From positions 1 to 47,341 of IMG/VR virus record IMGVR_UViG_3300042465_004617: a stretch of 47,341 bases of DNA. One strand, 5' to 3'. This DNA comes from a virus. The position numbers and the translations under genes were made by a program. Every line of letters begins with the position of its first letter. The first letter of the stretch is position 1. The notes beneath the pieces are model-generated. The model searched no databases, was not told the origin of the DNA, and saw only the letters and a list, made by a program, of their open reading frames with translations. Positions 1-8,679 of this stretch are shown in pieces.

Positions 1-276
1 TAGAAAAGATGATAGTTGACCTCTTGATTGATCTGAGGCCGCACGATACATTCCTGCTTGCTGAGTGGCAAATTGCTGACCCATAGCAGAACGCTCTTCT
101 GGAGAAATTCCCTGTCTGAATCTTTGCTCATACATCGATACATTTTGCTGCGAAGGCTGCAAATTATATTGAGGTAATGACTGTTTCTGTAAATCTTTTA
201 ATTTTTGATATGAGGATATCGCCTGTATTCCTCCTAGCGCAAGTTGTGGTATGTATGCTAATGCCTGAATTGCCAT
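1..276 (-). CDS. Virion-operon protein, C-terminus cut by window edge
   Basis: The gene starts with ATG at 276 and runs off the left edge; 92 codons are visible. The N-terminus is hydrophobic and glycine-containing (MAIQALAYIPQLALGGIQAI), followed by a Gln/Ser-rich stretch with coiled-coil character (KLKDLQKQ, then SPEERSAMGQQFATQQ). This composition is common in internal virion or ejected proteins of podovirus-like phages, but I do not recognise the family. It has its own well-formed promoter at 283-314, so it may be expressed separately from the large protein upstream. Function unknown; the position at the end of the structural operon is the only firm clue. Confidence 0.75.
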   Translation of the reverse strand, partial: MAIQALAYIPQLALGGIQAISSYQKLKDLQKQSLPQYNLQPSQQNVSMYEQRFRQGISPEERSAMGQQFATQQAGMYRAASDQSRGQLSSFL

Positions 277-282
277 GTTTTA

Positions 283-314
283 CAAAGTTACGTTATTATT
301 ATTGGTTATACAAA
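283..314 (-). promoter_or_regulatory. Bacteroidota-type promoter
   Basis: On the minus strand TTTG (311-314) lies 20 nt upstream of TAACTTTG (283-290). This fits the TTTG-N19-21-TAnnTTTG consensus of Bacteroidota primary sigma factors. It overlaps the stop of the 1374-residue gene and lies just before the ATG at 276, implying a start point at or very near that ATG and so a very short or absent leader. Confidence 0.72.
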
Positions 315-3300
315 CGAGGACTCAATCTAAATTTTGCAATTAAATTAATTAATTTTTGTCCCCCTGTCAAGTTTTTTAAATTAAATTTTATTTTGAGCCA
401 TCTTCCCCATAGTCTAGATGTGTCTGCATCATTAACTCCTGGAGTAACTTCATGATTCTTTATAGTACTGTAGTAGAAATCTTCTCTCAATTCTAAATCC
501 GAAGCGTCTAAAAATGATGAATGATTTTTTGTATTGAAAAAAACAGAACGTGCTAAAGATAAACTTGCTGGTGCTTTTTCGCATGAAACCTGAATGGCTT
601 CAAATATCTTTGTCGCATTCGGTTCGTAGTTCATGACCATCTGTATTGTTGGATCTACTGCGGTACCATAATAAGAACACTCACTTCCTGAGTCATGTAA
701 CCAAAGAGTGTTTGGACTGCTTGGGTTAGGGCTGAAGAAAGTATTGTTGTAAGATAAGAATATGTTTGGATAATAAGAGTGAAAGCATATAAATCCGTTT
801 TTAATCTCATCGTACACTAGTGTAAATTTATCACTGGTGTTATACTTAAATGTAAAGATAGCCTCTGAGTATCTGTCGTTCCATATTCCATGTATTCCTT
901 TACCTGTTAATGGATGTTGTTCGTTAGATACGTATTTACCGTTATTTAACAAATATGAGAATAATCCCTTATCGCTAAGTACTCTAACTCCATCTTGTCC
1001 AAATCTCATTATTTTCTGAGACCGGTCGTTATACCAATAAACAGCGTCTTTTCCCTGTGGGGTTTTACCCTTTATAACTGACCATTTTTTAGATGTTCCG
1101 ATTGCACTAAGTTCTACACCCGGTGCTCCAAGAATAGATCCTGAACCAACAACAACATCTGTTCCTTCTTGAGCCCCAACCAATGAGGCATCTCTAAAGT
1201 ATTGACGCTGAAAACTTCTTTCTTGAAATGTGTATAGTGTATTGTTTATAACTTCATGATGACTAATTTCTCCGAATGTTAAATCTAAATCAGCAAAGTC
1301 TAAAGGTTTAAATATTCTATATCCATCTATTGGAGAGTTTAATATCTTTTTAGCTGACCAAGTCATTCGTGTAGGCAAGTCTGAAATCACCGCTTTATTT
1401 GTATCAAAGCCTTGTTCGACAATAGTGCCATCTCTGAAATCGTAAGATCTTTCGTATGTATTATTATTTGATACAGTAAGCCATTGTTGAAGGTATCTCG
1501 CAAGTCCTGACCCTATCGATCCTTGTTTTATAACCGCTGAAGTTCCTCCCAGTGTGCGTGTGTTTATGCTTGCGGTTATTGAGCTGTTTATTGTTTTATC
1601 TACATATTGAGGAAAAGCAAATCCGCTACCTGTATCTGTATTATCCCATTCTTCGTAGTTAAACATTTGGGTATTTAGTGTATTTTGAGAATACATGGCA
1701 ACTAAATATCCAGCACCTCCTACATAATCTGCTATACGATCTCCCATTCTCAAAAGCGTGTATGTTTTTTGATTAAATACATCTCCTCCAAACACACCTT
1801 GTGTTATTGGAGTAGTTAAATTAGAAGGTATTATATATAAATGACCAGTGCTTTGATAAACTGTTAATTCTTTATTGATTGGATATTTTTTATTTCCTCC
1901 CAAATCTCTAAATAACTGCCCATAAAAATAACCATTTGTTTTACTATTTCTATTGGCTGCAGACCATTCAGCATAACCGTTCTGATTTGTTGCAGTTTTA
2001 AATACATTTACCGCTCTGCAATTTTTTCCCACCAAAGAACCGGGCGGTAAAAATTGAGCATCTGCTCTAGCTCGAACCGTATTTCCATCTAAGATTTTTT
2101 CTTGACCGTCATCCAAATATTTATGATGAGTAATAGGAAAATCAAAAAAGCCGTTATTTGTCGGAGTTCCTATGTTTCCATCCAATTCTAAATAGGTACT
2201 ATAAAAAGCAGCATCAAAATCGAATCTTCTCATATTACTAGTTCCGGGAACACCCAGTAGTTTTATTTTATCAGACGCAATAAACTCATAAGAAGATCCG
2301 TTTTTATTAAAATAATAATCAGCAGAATAAAAAAATAAATAATTAGAATAATCATAATTTGTCAACTGTTGATCAACAGCCGCACCATTTGAACCGTCTC
2401 CTTTATTCGCTACAGAATAAGGAAAAGACAACCTGCTAGAAGTAAACGTATTAAAATAAGGCTCAATGTTTGGGTTGATGTTTGAATAAGCAGCTCCCAT
2501 AAAAAATAAACCTGTAGCTAATACTTCAGGTATTCTTTCTGCTCTAACAAATCTAAAACTACTAATTAGATTTTTAATTGGTTTGCTTGTTCCAGTACCA
2601 ATCACATTTAAATCTATATTTGAAAATTCTACATAATAAATATGAACATTATTACCGTTTGCAAAACTTTCGGTTATATTGGCATCTGTGAAAGTAGGAG
2701 CTACCCTTCTAAGAGATCCGCCAATCACATTGGATGTTGACGTATCTATTCGAATATCGTCTACCCAATAAGGAGAACTCCATTTTCCAGTATCTTTCCA
2801 CTGTACTTGAACTCCAAAACGATAAGTATCGTTGTACATATATGAAGTATTATTTAGTACGTTTTCTGGGTTTAAATATTCATTAAGATTAAAGGATATA
2901 TTTTCACCGTCTTGATTATCTAAATAACCAACGAAAGGGATCTGCTTTCTTTTTATTTGATGTTTAAATGTTTGAGCCCATGCCGATAAATCTAAATCTG
3001 CTTGTTCTACGAGATTACTCATTGTCATTCTATTGTCAAACAATTTAATTGTTTTTGCCGCAACGTATTTTTGAGTAATTGCAACTAACTCATTAGGTCC
3101 TAGTTGAATGTTTTCTTGTCCTCGTTCTGTATGTTCTACAGTTATCTGTGTAGTATCTAATGGAATTGAAAAACGCTGTACAATCTTACTTGTAAATGTT
3201 TCTCCGGCATATTCAATCACAATTAACTCAAAATACTTATAAATATTTTTAGGAATATTTTTTACATTTATTCTAACTGCTTTAGCTGTAATTACTGTGC

Positions 3301-4423
3301 TAAGATTACCAGTAATTAAATGTGGTTTATTTAATTCAACATTAAAAATATTAACGGGGTTTGTCGGATATAAAAAATCAGTAGGTACAAAATCCTCAGA
3401 TAAAAATCTTCCACTGTATCTTTTATTTCCTGCGGTAAGTGATCCGGCACCATCTACCACTTCAACATCTTCTAAATAAGAAGAAGGGGCTGGAAAAAAC
3501 AATGCCGTTTCAATATCGATATTATCTAATTCGTATCTTCCTCCTTGTGGAAATAATAATCCATCCGCTGTTCTTTTGTTTGCGTATTTTAAATAAATAA
3601 CCTTGGGCTTACTCTGATCATCGGTCAAATAAAAACTAATCTGATCGGTTGTTTTTTCAGATTGAGATTCTATTCTTCTGTTTTTTGAGAACTCTAATTT
3701 TTTACTTCTAATTAATCTGGTGTAAGTAAATGTAGAATCATTATCTGTAGAATACAAAACCCCGATTTCACTAACCAATGAGTAGTTTCCTGCCATTGTC
3801 TCACTGGCTAAGAATAAAAATAAATCATCATCTATTTGTTCTGAGCCCACAACTACAAAATTACCACTGCTTGTTAAATATTCATCAAGTAAATATACTG
3901 AAGCATATGTACCCTGAGTGTTTTCAACAGCCACTGTAAAATCATTACCTGTCCAAAACATATCAAAAAATGCAGTATTTCCAACATAACCTCCCACAGG
4001 AGCTACGCTGAATGTGATACCGGTTAGGGGAGAAACTAAAGATGTGATTGAACTCTGTATCGTTGATACAACTCCAGAAATACTTGTGCCAGCATAATTT
4101 ACAGATCCGCTATATGTTGCTGGTATAGGACCACTACCACTATAAACAAAAGAAATAGTCAAATTGGCAACATGACTAGTAAGTTCTCCACTAACTAAAT
4201 CTGAAATATCAACATAGAATCTATATCTTTTCTCACCACTCGTATAACCACCTATTGTATTTTTTAACGCATTGCCTTTAATTGGCATAATACCAGTAAA
4301 GTTATTTCCATCAGCCTGTCTATGTCTGATGTCATTTGCGTCAATATAATTACCACCACCCACATATGATAACTCGGTGTCTTTATCCATTATTCCGCTA
4401 GGGGTTATTCTTACGTGTGCCAT
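299..4423 (-). CDS. Large virion protein, stabilization/tail-tubular type
   Basis: This 1374-residue protein is the largest in the window. It begins MAHVRITPSGIMDKDTELSY followed by VGGGNYIDANDIRHR, an N-terminal signature I associate with the stabilization or tail-tubular proteins of crAss-like and other Bacteroidota podoviruses. The rest is rich in Ser, Thr, Asn, Gly and aromatic residues with many short beta-strand-like stretches, as expected for a beta-rich tail/neck protein. Its ATG overlaps the stop of the upstream connector gene (TAATG at 4423), indicating translational coupling. No enzymatic motif is visible. It probably forms part of the neck or tail tube; the family call is from memory, the virion role from context. 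Confidence 0.7.
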   Translation of the reverse strand: MAHVRITPSGIMDKDTELSYVGGGNYIDANDIRHRQADGNNFTGIMPIKGNALKNTIGGYTSGEKRYRFYVDISDLVSGELTSHVANLTISFVYSGSGPIPATYSGSVNYAGTSISGVVSTIQSSITSLVSPLTGITFSVAPVGGYVGNTAFFDMFWTGNDFTVAVENTQGTYASVYLLDEYLTSSGNFVVVGSEQIDDDLFLFLASETMAGNYSLVSEIGVLYSTDNDSTFTYTRLIRSKKLEFSKNRRIESQSEKTTDQISFYLTDDQSKPKVIYLKYANKRTADGLLFPQGGRYELDNIDIETALFFPAPSSYLEDVEVVDGAGSLTAGNKRYSGRFLSEDFVPTDFLYPTNPVNIFNVELNKPHLITGNLSTVITAKAVRINVKNIPKNIYKYFELIVIEYAGETFTSKIVQRFSIPLDTTQITVEHTERGQENIQLGPNELVAITQKYVAAKTIKLFDNRMTMSNLVEQADLDLSAWAQTFKHQIKRKQIPFVGYLDNQDGENISFNLNEYLNPENVLNNTSYMYNDTYRFGVQVQWKDTGKWSSPYWVDDIRIDTSTSNVIGGSLRRVAPTFTDANITESFANGNNVHIYYVEFSNIDLNVIGTGTSKPIKNLISSFRFVRAERIPEVLATGLFFMGAAYSNINPNIEPYFNTFTSSRLSFPYSVANKGDGSNGAAVDQQLTNYDYSNYLFFYSADYYFNKNGSSYEFIASDKIKLLGVPGTSNMRRFDFDAAFYSTYLELDGNIGTPTNNGFFDFPITHHKYLDDGQEKILDGNTVRARADAQFLPPGSLVGKNCRAVNVFKTATNQNGYAEWSAANRNSKTNGYFYGQLFRDLGGNKKYPINKELTVYQSTGHLYIIPSNLTTPITQGVFGGDVFNQKTYTLLRMGDRIADYVGGAGYLVAMYSQNTLNTQMFNYEEWDNTDTGSGFAFPQYVDKTINSSITASINTRTLGGTSAVIKQGSIGSGLARYLQQWLTVSNNNTYERSYDFRDGTIVEQGFDTNKAVISDLPTRMTWSAKKILNSPIDGYRIFKPLDFADLDLTFGEISHHEVINNTLYTFQERSFQRQYFRDASLVGAQEGTDVVVGSGSILGAPGVELSAIGTSKKWSVIKGKTPQGKDAVYWYNDRSQKIMRFGQDGVRVLSDKGLFSYLLNNGKYVSNEQHPLTGKGIHGIWNDRYSEAIFTFKYNTSDKFTLVYDEIKNGFICFHSYYPNIFLSYNNTFFSPNPSSPNTLWLHDSGSECSYYGTAVDPTIQMVMNYEPNATKIFEAIQVSCEKAPASLSLARSVFFNTKNHSSFLDASDLELREDFYYSTIKNHEVTPGVNDADTSRLWGRWLKIKFNLKNLTGGQKLINLIAKFRLSPRLYNQ

Positions 4424-4917
4424 TATCCGTTAGCTGCTTTTTGTTGTGCAAATTCTTTCTTATAGTCTTGAATGATATAAGCAGGGTAGTCTTTATGAAA
4501 TCTCCTAGAGTATTTGTATCCAATGTACGATACTAACATTCTTTCCCAACGATCTGGTAAATATACTTCACCGTCATCATCTAAAGCTAAACCTTTATAT
4601 CTTAAAACTGTAATTAATCCGTTTGGAATATCCAATCTAGATGCAAAAATAATATATCTACCTTGAATCGAATAGTCTAATCCTTCTATCCAACAGCTAC
4701 CATTCTTATTACCAAATACAATTAATCTTGAAAAGTTCTTAGGTAATAAAACTCTACTGTCTTCAACGGTTAAACACTCTTCGTAAATATCAAATTTTGT
4801 AGATGTATTAAATGTCTCAACTGCTTGATTTATAAGTAGTTCAAACCACAAGGCGTTATTCTCGTAGCTAACTCCTAATTCTTCGCAAGCTGCTGCTATT
4901 ACTTCTTGTTTTTTCAT
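4423..4917 (-). CDS. Connector/ring-type virion protein
   Basis: The product is 164 residues. Its N-terminal half (EELGVSYENNALWFELLINQAVETFN) looks alpha-helical, as in head-tail adaptor proteins that scaffold a dodecameric ring below the portal, and a beta-rich middle (RVLLPKNFSRLIVFG) follows. It is the last of three consecutive overlapping genes of similar kind and directly precedes the large neck/tail protein, an order that matches ring-protein clusters of crAss-like phages. Assignment rests on size, predicted fold and order; no specific motif proves it. Confidence 0.55.
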   Translation of the reverse strand: MKKQEVIAAACEELGVSYENNALWFELLINQAVETFNTSTKFDIYEECLTVEDSRVLLPKNFSRLIVFGNKNGSCWIEGLDYSIQGRYIIFASRLDIPNGLITVLRYKGLALDDDGEVYLPDRWERMLVSYIGYKYSRRFHKDYPAYIIQDYKKEFAQQKAANG

Positions 4918-5555
4918 TTAGTTGTTGGTTTATCTTGACTGTCTGAAATATAATCTGGAGCAGTTCTGCCTTTTTTCAACATGTCCATACTTACCATTTC
5001 TACAATATCTCTTCTGAGATTAGAATCAACAGGATACCAATCAGTATCTTTTCTAAAACCAGGAACAATTGTTGGAACATTAAATATTGCTCTTACTTGT
5101 AAAAATTCTAATTTAGAATTGTTATAAATAAGAAGAGATTGTTTGTTAAGTTCTAGATTTTTCCAATCCCACATGATCTGCTTAGAATTTTTAAATATAC
5201 TATGCATCGTTAAGGTTGTAAAACTTCTTCTAGCCCTGATGAATGGCTTTATTCCATTTGCATGACCTACGTAAATAAAACCATCATTATGCATGTCTAT
5301 CGTAATTACTGAAGGGCACTCGAAAGAAACGACATCACATGTCTTATCTCTATCTACATAATTAAGATCTAAAGTCTGAACCCAACTGTCGTTTATCCAC
5401 TCTAATCCTTTCTGTAGGTAATTTGCTATAATAACGGCTCTAGCTGAATGTATTTTTCCTTCTAGGTATAAATCATCAAAACGTGAATCATCGTTGCTTA
5501 CACCACCGCTAATGTCTTTTTTTATTTCATCAATGATTTCACTTAATAATATCAT
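4914..5555 (-). CDS. Connector/ring-type virion protein
   Basis: The product is 213 residues, with an acidic helical N-terminus (MILLSEIIDEIKKDISGGVS) and a mixed alpha/beta remainder. It overlaps the next gene by 4 nt (ATGA) and is itself overlapped by the upstream gene by 4 nt, so the three connector genes are translationally coupled. No enzyme motif is visible. Probably a neck or ring component beside the portal; an unrelated tail protein is not excluded. Confidence 0.55.
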   Translation of the reverse strand: MILLSEIIDEIKKDISGGVSNDDSRFDDLYLEGKIHSARAVIIANYLQKGLEWINDSWVQTLDLNYVDRDKTCDVVSFECPSVITIDMHNDGFIYVGHANGIKPFIRARRSFTTLTMHSIFKNSKQIMWDWKNLELNKQSLLIYNNSKLEFLQVRAIFNVPTIVPGFRKDTDWYPVDSNLRRDIVEMVSMDMLKKGRTAPDYISDSQDKPTTK

Positions 5556-6337
5556 GGATTCTCAATTATTGTCTGTTGTACAGATTGTTTCTGTGGATAG
5601 TCTCTTGTTTGTTCAGCTATTCCAAAAACACATTCGTCCATTAATCTATACAAAAACTTCTCAGTGTATGTATCATTCAAATTAATTGAACTGTCACTAA
5701 CATTTATATTAACCGGAGGTACTAAGATGTAGTCGATTAATACTTTTTTAGGTGAGGGCTCTAAGAACCAAACCTTATTTGTTGAAGAAGATCCCGTCCA
5801 ATACTTAGGGCTTTCTTTTATACCCTTAGATAATATTCCTTTCTTTCTATCTGATTGGCTCGGAGACCCCTCGAATGTTCTAACTAAATATAATTCGGTA
5901 GGTATTGGAGAGTAAACAGAATCCACAGTTACTGTTGTAGATGTAACTTTGGTAACTGTTTTAAAAGTTCCTGATCCATCGTTTACAATTCCTATTTTAT
6001 CTCCTTTACGTAATCCGTGTTTTGATGTTGTAATAACCTTTCCAGACACACTAGTAAATGTAATCTGGTCTACAAATGTAAACGCCATTCTCATAAGATG
6101 GTAGTAGTCAGCAGGTATTGCTGCAGTATCTGTAGAAGCTGTAATTGAATGATTGTATTTTAGCAATTCTGATAACTCGTCGTATTCTTTCTGAGTATCA
6201 AGTAACATAGATAATTTATCAACCAGGCGATACATGGCTTCTTTAATAAGGCGATTAGCCTTCGTAGCATCTAAATACGAACTGTAAGCCTTGTCGTATT
6301 TTTGCTGCAAATAAAGATAAAATTCTGCGCCAGTCAT
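5552..6337 (-). CDS. Connector/ring-type virion protein
   Basis: The product is 261 residues. The first 70 are strongly helical (YLYLQQKYDKAYSSYLDATK, then NRLIKEAMYRLVDKLSMLL), like phage head-tail adaptors. A central segment around residues 90-140 is beta-rich (ITTSKHGLRKGDKIGIV) and may be an SH3-like barrel insertion. It is the first gene of the coupled connector trio and has a promoter -7 element 5 nt upstream of its ATG (6342-6349), so it can probably be expressed independently of the nuclease gene upstream. Role inferred from position and predicted fold. Confidence 0.55.
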   Translation of the reverse strand: MTGAEFYLYLQQKYDKAYSSYLDATKANRLIKEAMYRLVDKLSMLLDTQKEYDELSELLKYNHSITASTDTAAIPADYYHLMRMAFTFVDQITFTSVSGKVITTSKHGLRKGDKIGIVNDGSGTFKTVTKVTSTTVTVDSVYSPIPTELYLVRTFEGSPSQSDRKKGILSKGIKESPKYWTGSSSTNKVWFLEPSPKKVLIDYILVPPVNINVSDSSINLNDTYTEKFLYRLMDECVFGIAEQTRDYPQKQSVQQTIIENP

Positions 6338-6341
6338 AACG

Positions 6342-6349
6342 CAAATATA
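6342..6349 (-). promoter_or_regulatory. Promoter -7 element (TATATTTG)
   Basis: A perfect TATATTTG on the minus strand lies 5 nt upstream of the ATG at 6337. The best TTTG upstream is about 27 nt away, outside the usual 19-21 nt spacing, so only the -7 half is convincing. If used, the transcript would start at or just before the ATG (leaderless). Confidence 0.45.
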
Positions 6350-6369
6350 CGAAATTTAAATGAATATTC

Positions 6370-6927
6370 TTAATCCCAAACGTTGAGTTTCTTTCTTAGC
6401 TTATTTACTGCATTGTCGTAATGCTCTATGAGTTGATTTAACTCTTCAGATGTAAACTTCTTGATTTCCTTAGAGAGTGAAACCATTTCATCAGCGGTAC
6501 CCTTCTTAAATGTTTTATCTAGATTTAAACCAAAAGCGTACTGATTTCCACTAAGGCCGATATTACAAGCATAGCATTGCGGTCTACAATTAGTTACGTG
6601 AAATCTAGTAGACATAAATCTTCTAGACTGAAAGTGACCGCATTGTATTTTACGCCAATACTCTTTTCTACTACAAGTGAAACAAGTAGTATATCCTTCA
6701 CAATCTGTAGACTCTAATCTAATAAATACACTAAATATTTTGTCCAGTTTTTTTACTAAAAAGCTGGACGATTCAGTTTTCTTTTTCTTCTTTAACTCTC
6801 TGGTTTCTTTATCTTTCTGACGCTTTCTAATAGATACGCAGGTAGTACATAACTTCTTGCTTTTATTAGCTAGAAATTTTAATTTGCCACAGTCTGTGCA
6901 AGTGTCTTTTACTACTTTTCCTATCAT
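6370..6927 (-). CDS. ninG: NinG/Rap-type recombination nuclease
   Basis: The 185-residue product has an N-terminal zinc-binding set (C-x2-C near residues 10-13, C-x2-C near 27-30), a highly basic linker (KKKKKTES), then a cysteine/histidine core: CEGYTTCFTC, CGHFQSRR and CRPQCYACN. This arrangement of Cys pairs with the GHF(Q)SR motif is characteristic of the lambda NinG/Rap family, which resolves branched DNA and is distantly HNH-like. Its location inside the virion operon rather than with the replication genes is unusual. It lies downstream of an intrinsic terminator (6931-6954), so it may be expressed only by read-through. Resolving branches before packaging is an inference. Confidence 0.82.
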   Translation of the reverse strand: MIGKVVKDTCTDCGKLKFLANKSKKLCTTCVSIRKRQKDKETRELKKKKKTESSSFLVKKLDKIFSVFIRLESTDCEGYTTCFTCSRKEYWRKIQCGHFQSRRFMSTRFHVTNCRPQCYACNIGLSGNQYAFGLNLDKTFKKGTADEMVSLSKEIKKFTSEELNQLIEHYDNAVNKLRKKLNVWD

Positions 6928-6930
6928 AAT

Positions 6931-6954
6931 GAAAAAAGGGGGTCAGTGACCCCC
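6931..6954 (-). terminator. Intrinsic terminator
   Basis: On the minus strand a GC-rich perfect inverted repeat with arms GGGGGTCA/TGACCCCC (6938-6954) is followed by six T. It follows the 292-residue gene and precedes the NinG gene. The centre leaves almost no loop, so the inner pairs must open. The same GGGGTCA/TGACCCC arms recur in a hairpin at 27082-27103. Confidence 0.75.
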
Positions 6955-6960
6955 GTTAAA

Positions 6961-7839
6961 TTAAGCTTTTTTAGGTCTTCCTTTGTTTGTTTTTTCAGAA
7001 GGAATATTGGATGGATTAGCAGATAACTCTTCTGATTTCTCAGAAATTGTTTCTGAAATAAGTGTATTACTTACTTCGTAATCATCCCCAATAATTAATG
7101 AATTGTCAGCAATTCTATCAACCTCTGGAACAATAAATCCGCTGAAAAATTCTTTGTCGCTTAAGCATAAGTCAACAACATCTTTTTCAATAGCCCCAAT
7201 TGTTCTACCACCTACTGAGAAGTAACCGTTATTGTAAGAAATAATACCAGCCCTGATTGCTTTTTGTGCATATACCATTGCTTTCTTATTACTTTCAATA
7301 CCGTTGTAGAAAATGTCAAACGTCTTAGTGTCGATGTATGAAGCCCCTGTTAAGTTTGCTCCAATTAATCTAACTGTCAACTCTCTATGTGTCAATCCTC
7401 TAGGATCTAATCCTAAAGCGAAAGCCAGTTCGTGTTTGTTTTCAAACGACATGGACAACACCTTGAGCGCGATCTCGATATTTCTTTCTAGTTTATCGAT
7501 TTCAATATCCGTTTTTTCATGTGATAAATGAACCCTGAAAATACCACGAGCAAAGTTTGGATTAGAATGTCCTTCAGTACTACATAGTGGATGATTTTTA
7601 AAGAAGTCTACTACTGCTAATTCTTTTTTGTTTTTCTCATCATACTCAACAGTAACAGGCTGTCCGTCTGTAATTACAATGTTGTGTACTCTGTGATCAT
7701 CATATTCATAATCAGTAATTACTGCTTTTCCATCATTAACCAAATAAAGGTTTTTTCTAGTTGCTTTGTCTCGGTATTCACCGGGAAGTGTAAATGATCC
7801 TTTTGGAATAATCGGATCAATAATGAGTTTTCTTATCAT
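6961..7839 (-). CDS. Virion-operon protein with AT-hook-like C-terminus
   Basis: The product is 292 residues and of a family I do not recognise. Residues about 1-60 are beta-rich. The middle is helical (EIDKLERNIEIALKVLSMSF; ELAFALGLDPRGLTHRELTV). The Ser/Glu-rich C-terminal tail ends in TNKGRPKKA, whose GRP core flanked by lysines resembles an AT-hook minor-groove binding motif. The gene is bounded by two intrinsic terminators (7857-7885 upstream, 6931-6954 downstream), suggesting separately controlled dosage. A DNA-binding head protein or a regulator acting at packaging would both fit; neither is shown. Confidence 0.6.
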   Translation of the reverse strand: MIRKLIIDPIIPKGSFTLPGEYRDKATRKNLYLVNDGKAVITDYEYDDHRVHNIVITDGQPVTVEYDEKNKKELAVVDFFKNHPLCSTEGHSNPNFARGIFRVHLSHEKTDIEIDKLERNIEIALKVLSMSFENKHELAFALGLDPRGLTHRELTVRLIGANLTGASYIDTKTFDIFYNGIESNKKAMVYAQKAIRAGIISYNNGYFSVGGRTIGAIEKDVVDLCLSDKEFFSGFIVPEVDRIADNSLIIGDDYEVSNTLISETISEKSEELSANPSNIPSEKTNKGRPKKA

Positions 7840-7856
7840 GGTTTTATTTTATTTTT

Positions 7857-7885
7857 AAAAGAAGGGCCCCTCCGTAGAGAGGCCC
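7857..7885 (-). terminator. Intrinsic terminator after the capsid genes
   Basis: Reading the minus strand, GGGCCTCTC and GAGGGGCCC form a 9-bp stem (one G-T pair) with loop TACG, followed by TTCTTTT. It lies 10 nt past the stop of the 257-residue virion gene. It is a strong candidate end for the portal-scaffold-capsid transcript. Confidence 0.8.
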
Positions 7886-7894
7886 ATTAGGAGA

Positions 7895-8668
7895 TTATGC
7901 TCCTGTAGTTTCATCTAAGTCATACTGACCAGGAGAAGCAAAAGGATTTGCAATAAATGCATCTAATGCAGTGATAACATCAGAACCAGCAGCACAGTAA
8001 AGTGTTACAGGTACGTTATCAATTTTACTAGATACGGCACCACTATTTACTGGATTTCCTACGAAACCTTCATAGATAGTGTAAAGAGTACTACCAACAG
8101 CACCGGTAATACCTTGAGCAACTAATTCAGTTCCTTTACCAACTGCTGGAGCAAATACCGCAGTTGCGTTATTTACACCCAACAAAGCACCAACTAAGCT
8201 AGAACCTTTGAAATCATATTCAGCAGTATTAACAGTGGTGATAGTGAAAGAAGTCCAAGTTGGACCAGTACCTACTTTAGATACAGTCAAACCATTAGCT
8301 GAACCACTTGTGCTAGCAGCAGGTAAACCTGGTACTAAAGCTGCACATAAACCATCAACGATTTCAGGAACTGAACCTGAAGCGTCTGAAGTAAATACAG
8401 CCAAACGGTTATCAACTGCTGGTCCGAAAGGAGCAGACAATTCATTCTTGATTGATGTGATAAGAAGTCTGTATTCAGTGTTATTTCCTGCAACCGGAGT
8501 TACAGTGATTTGACGTGAAGTACCGTTACTTCCAGCATATTTAACCAAGTTATTTACCAACGGAATATTTAAACCGTTGAATTGGTTGTTAACAGAACCA
8601 GTGATGTACAATTTGCCATTGGCAGTTGTAGCTGTTCCGTTACCATTCCATAATGCAATTACTTCCAT
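7895..8668 (-). CDS. Virion protein, possible head decoration protein
   Basis: The product is 257 residues, very rich in Gly, Ala, Ser, Thr and Val, almost lacking Cys and strongly beta-rich (GNGTATTANGKLYITGSVNN; ITVTPVAGNNTEYRLLITSI). It follows the capsid gene after 11 nt and ends at a strong terminator, so it probably shares the high expression of the capsid. Abundance, composition and position suit a head decoration or auxiliary capsid protein; a tail-tube-like role is an alternative. No diagnostic motif. Confidence 0.6.
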   Translation of the reverse strand: MEVIALWNGNGTATTANGKLYITGSVNNQFNGLNIPLVNNLVKYAGSNGTSRQITVTPVAGNNTEYRLLITSIKNELSAPFGPAVDNRLAVFTSDASGSVPEIVDGLCAALVPGLPAASTSGSANGLTVSKVGTGPTWTSFTITTVNTAEYDFKGSSLVGALLGVNNATAVFAPAVGKGTELVAQGITGAVGSTLYTIYEGFVGNPVNSGAVSSKIDNVPVTLYCAAGSDVITALDAFIANPFASPGQYDLDETTGA

Positions 8669-8679
8669 TTTATATTTAA

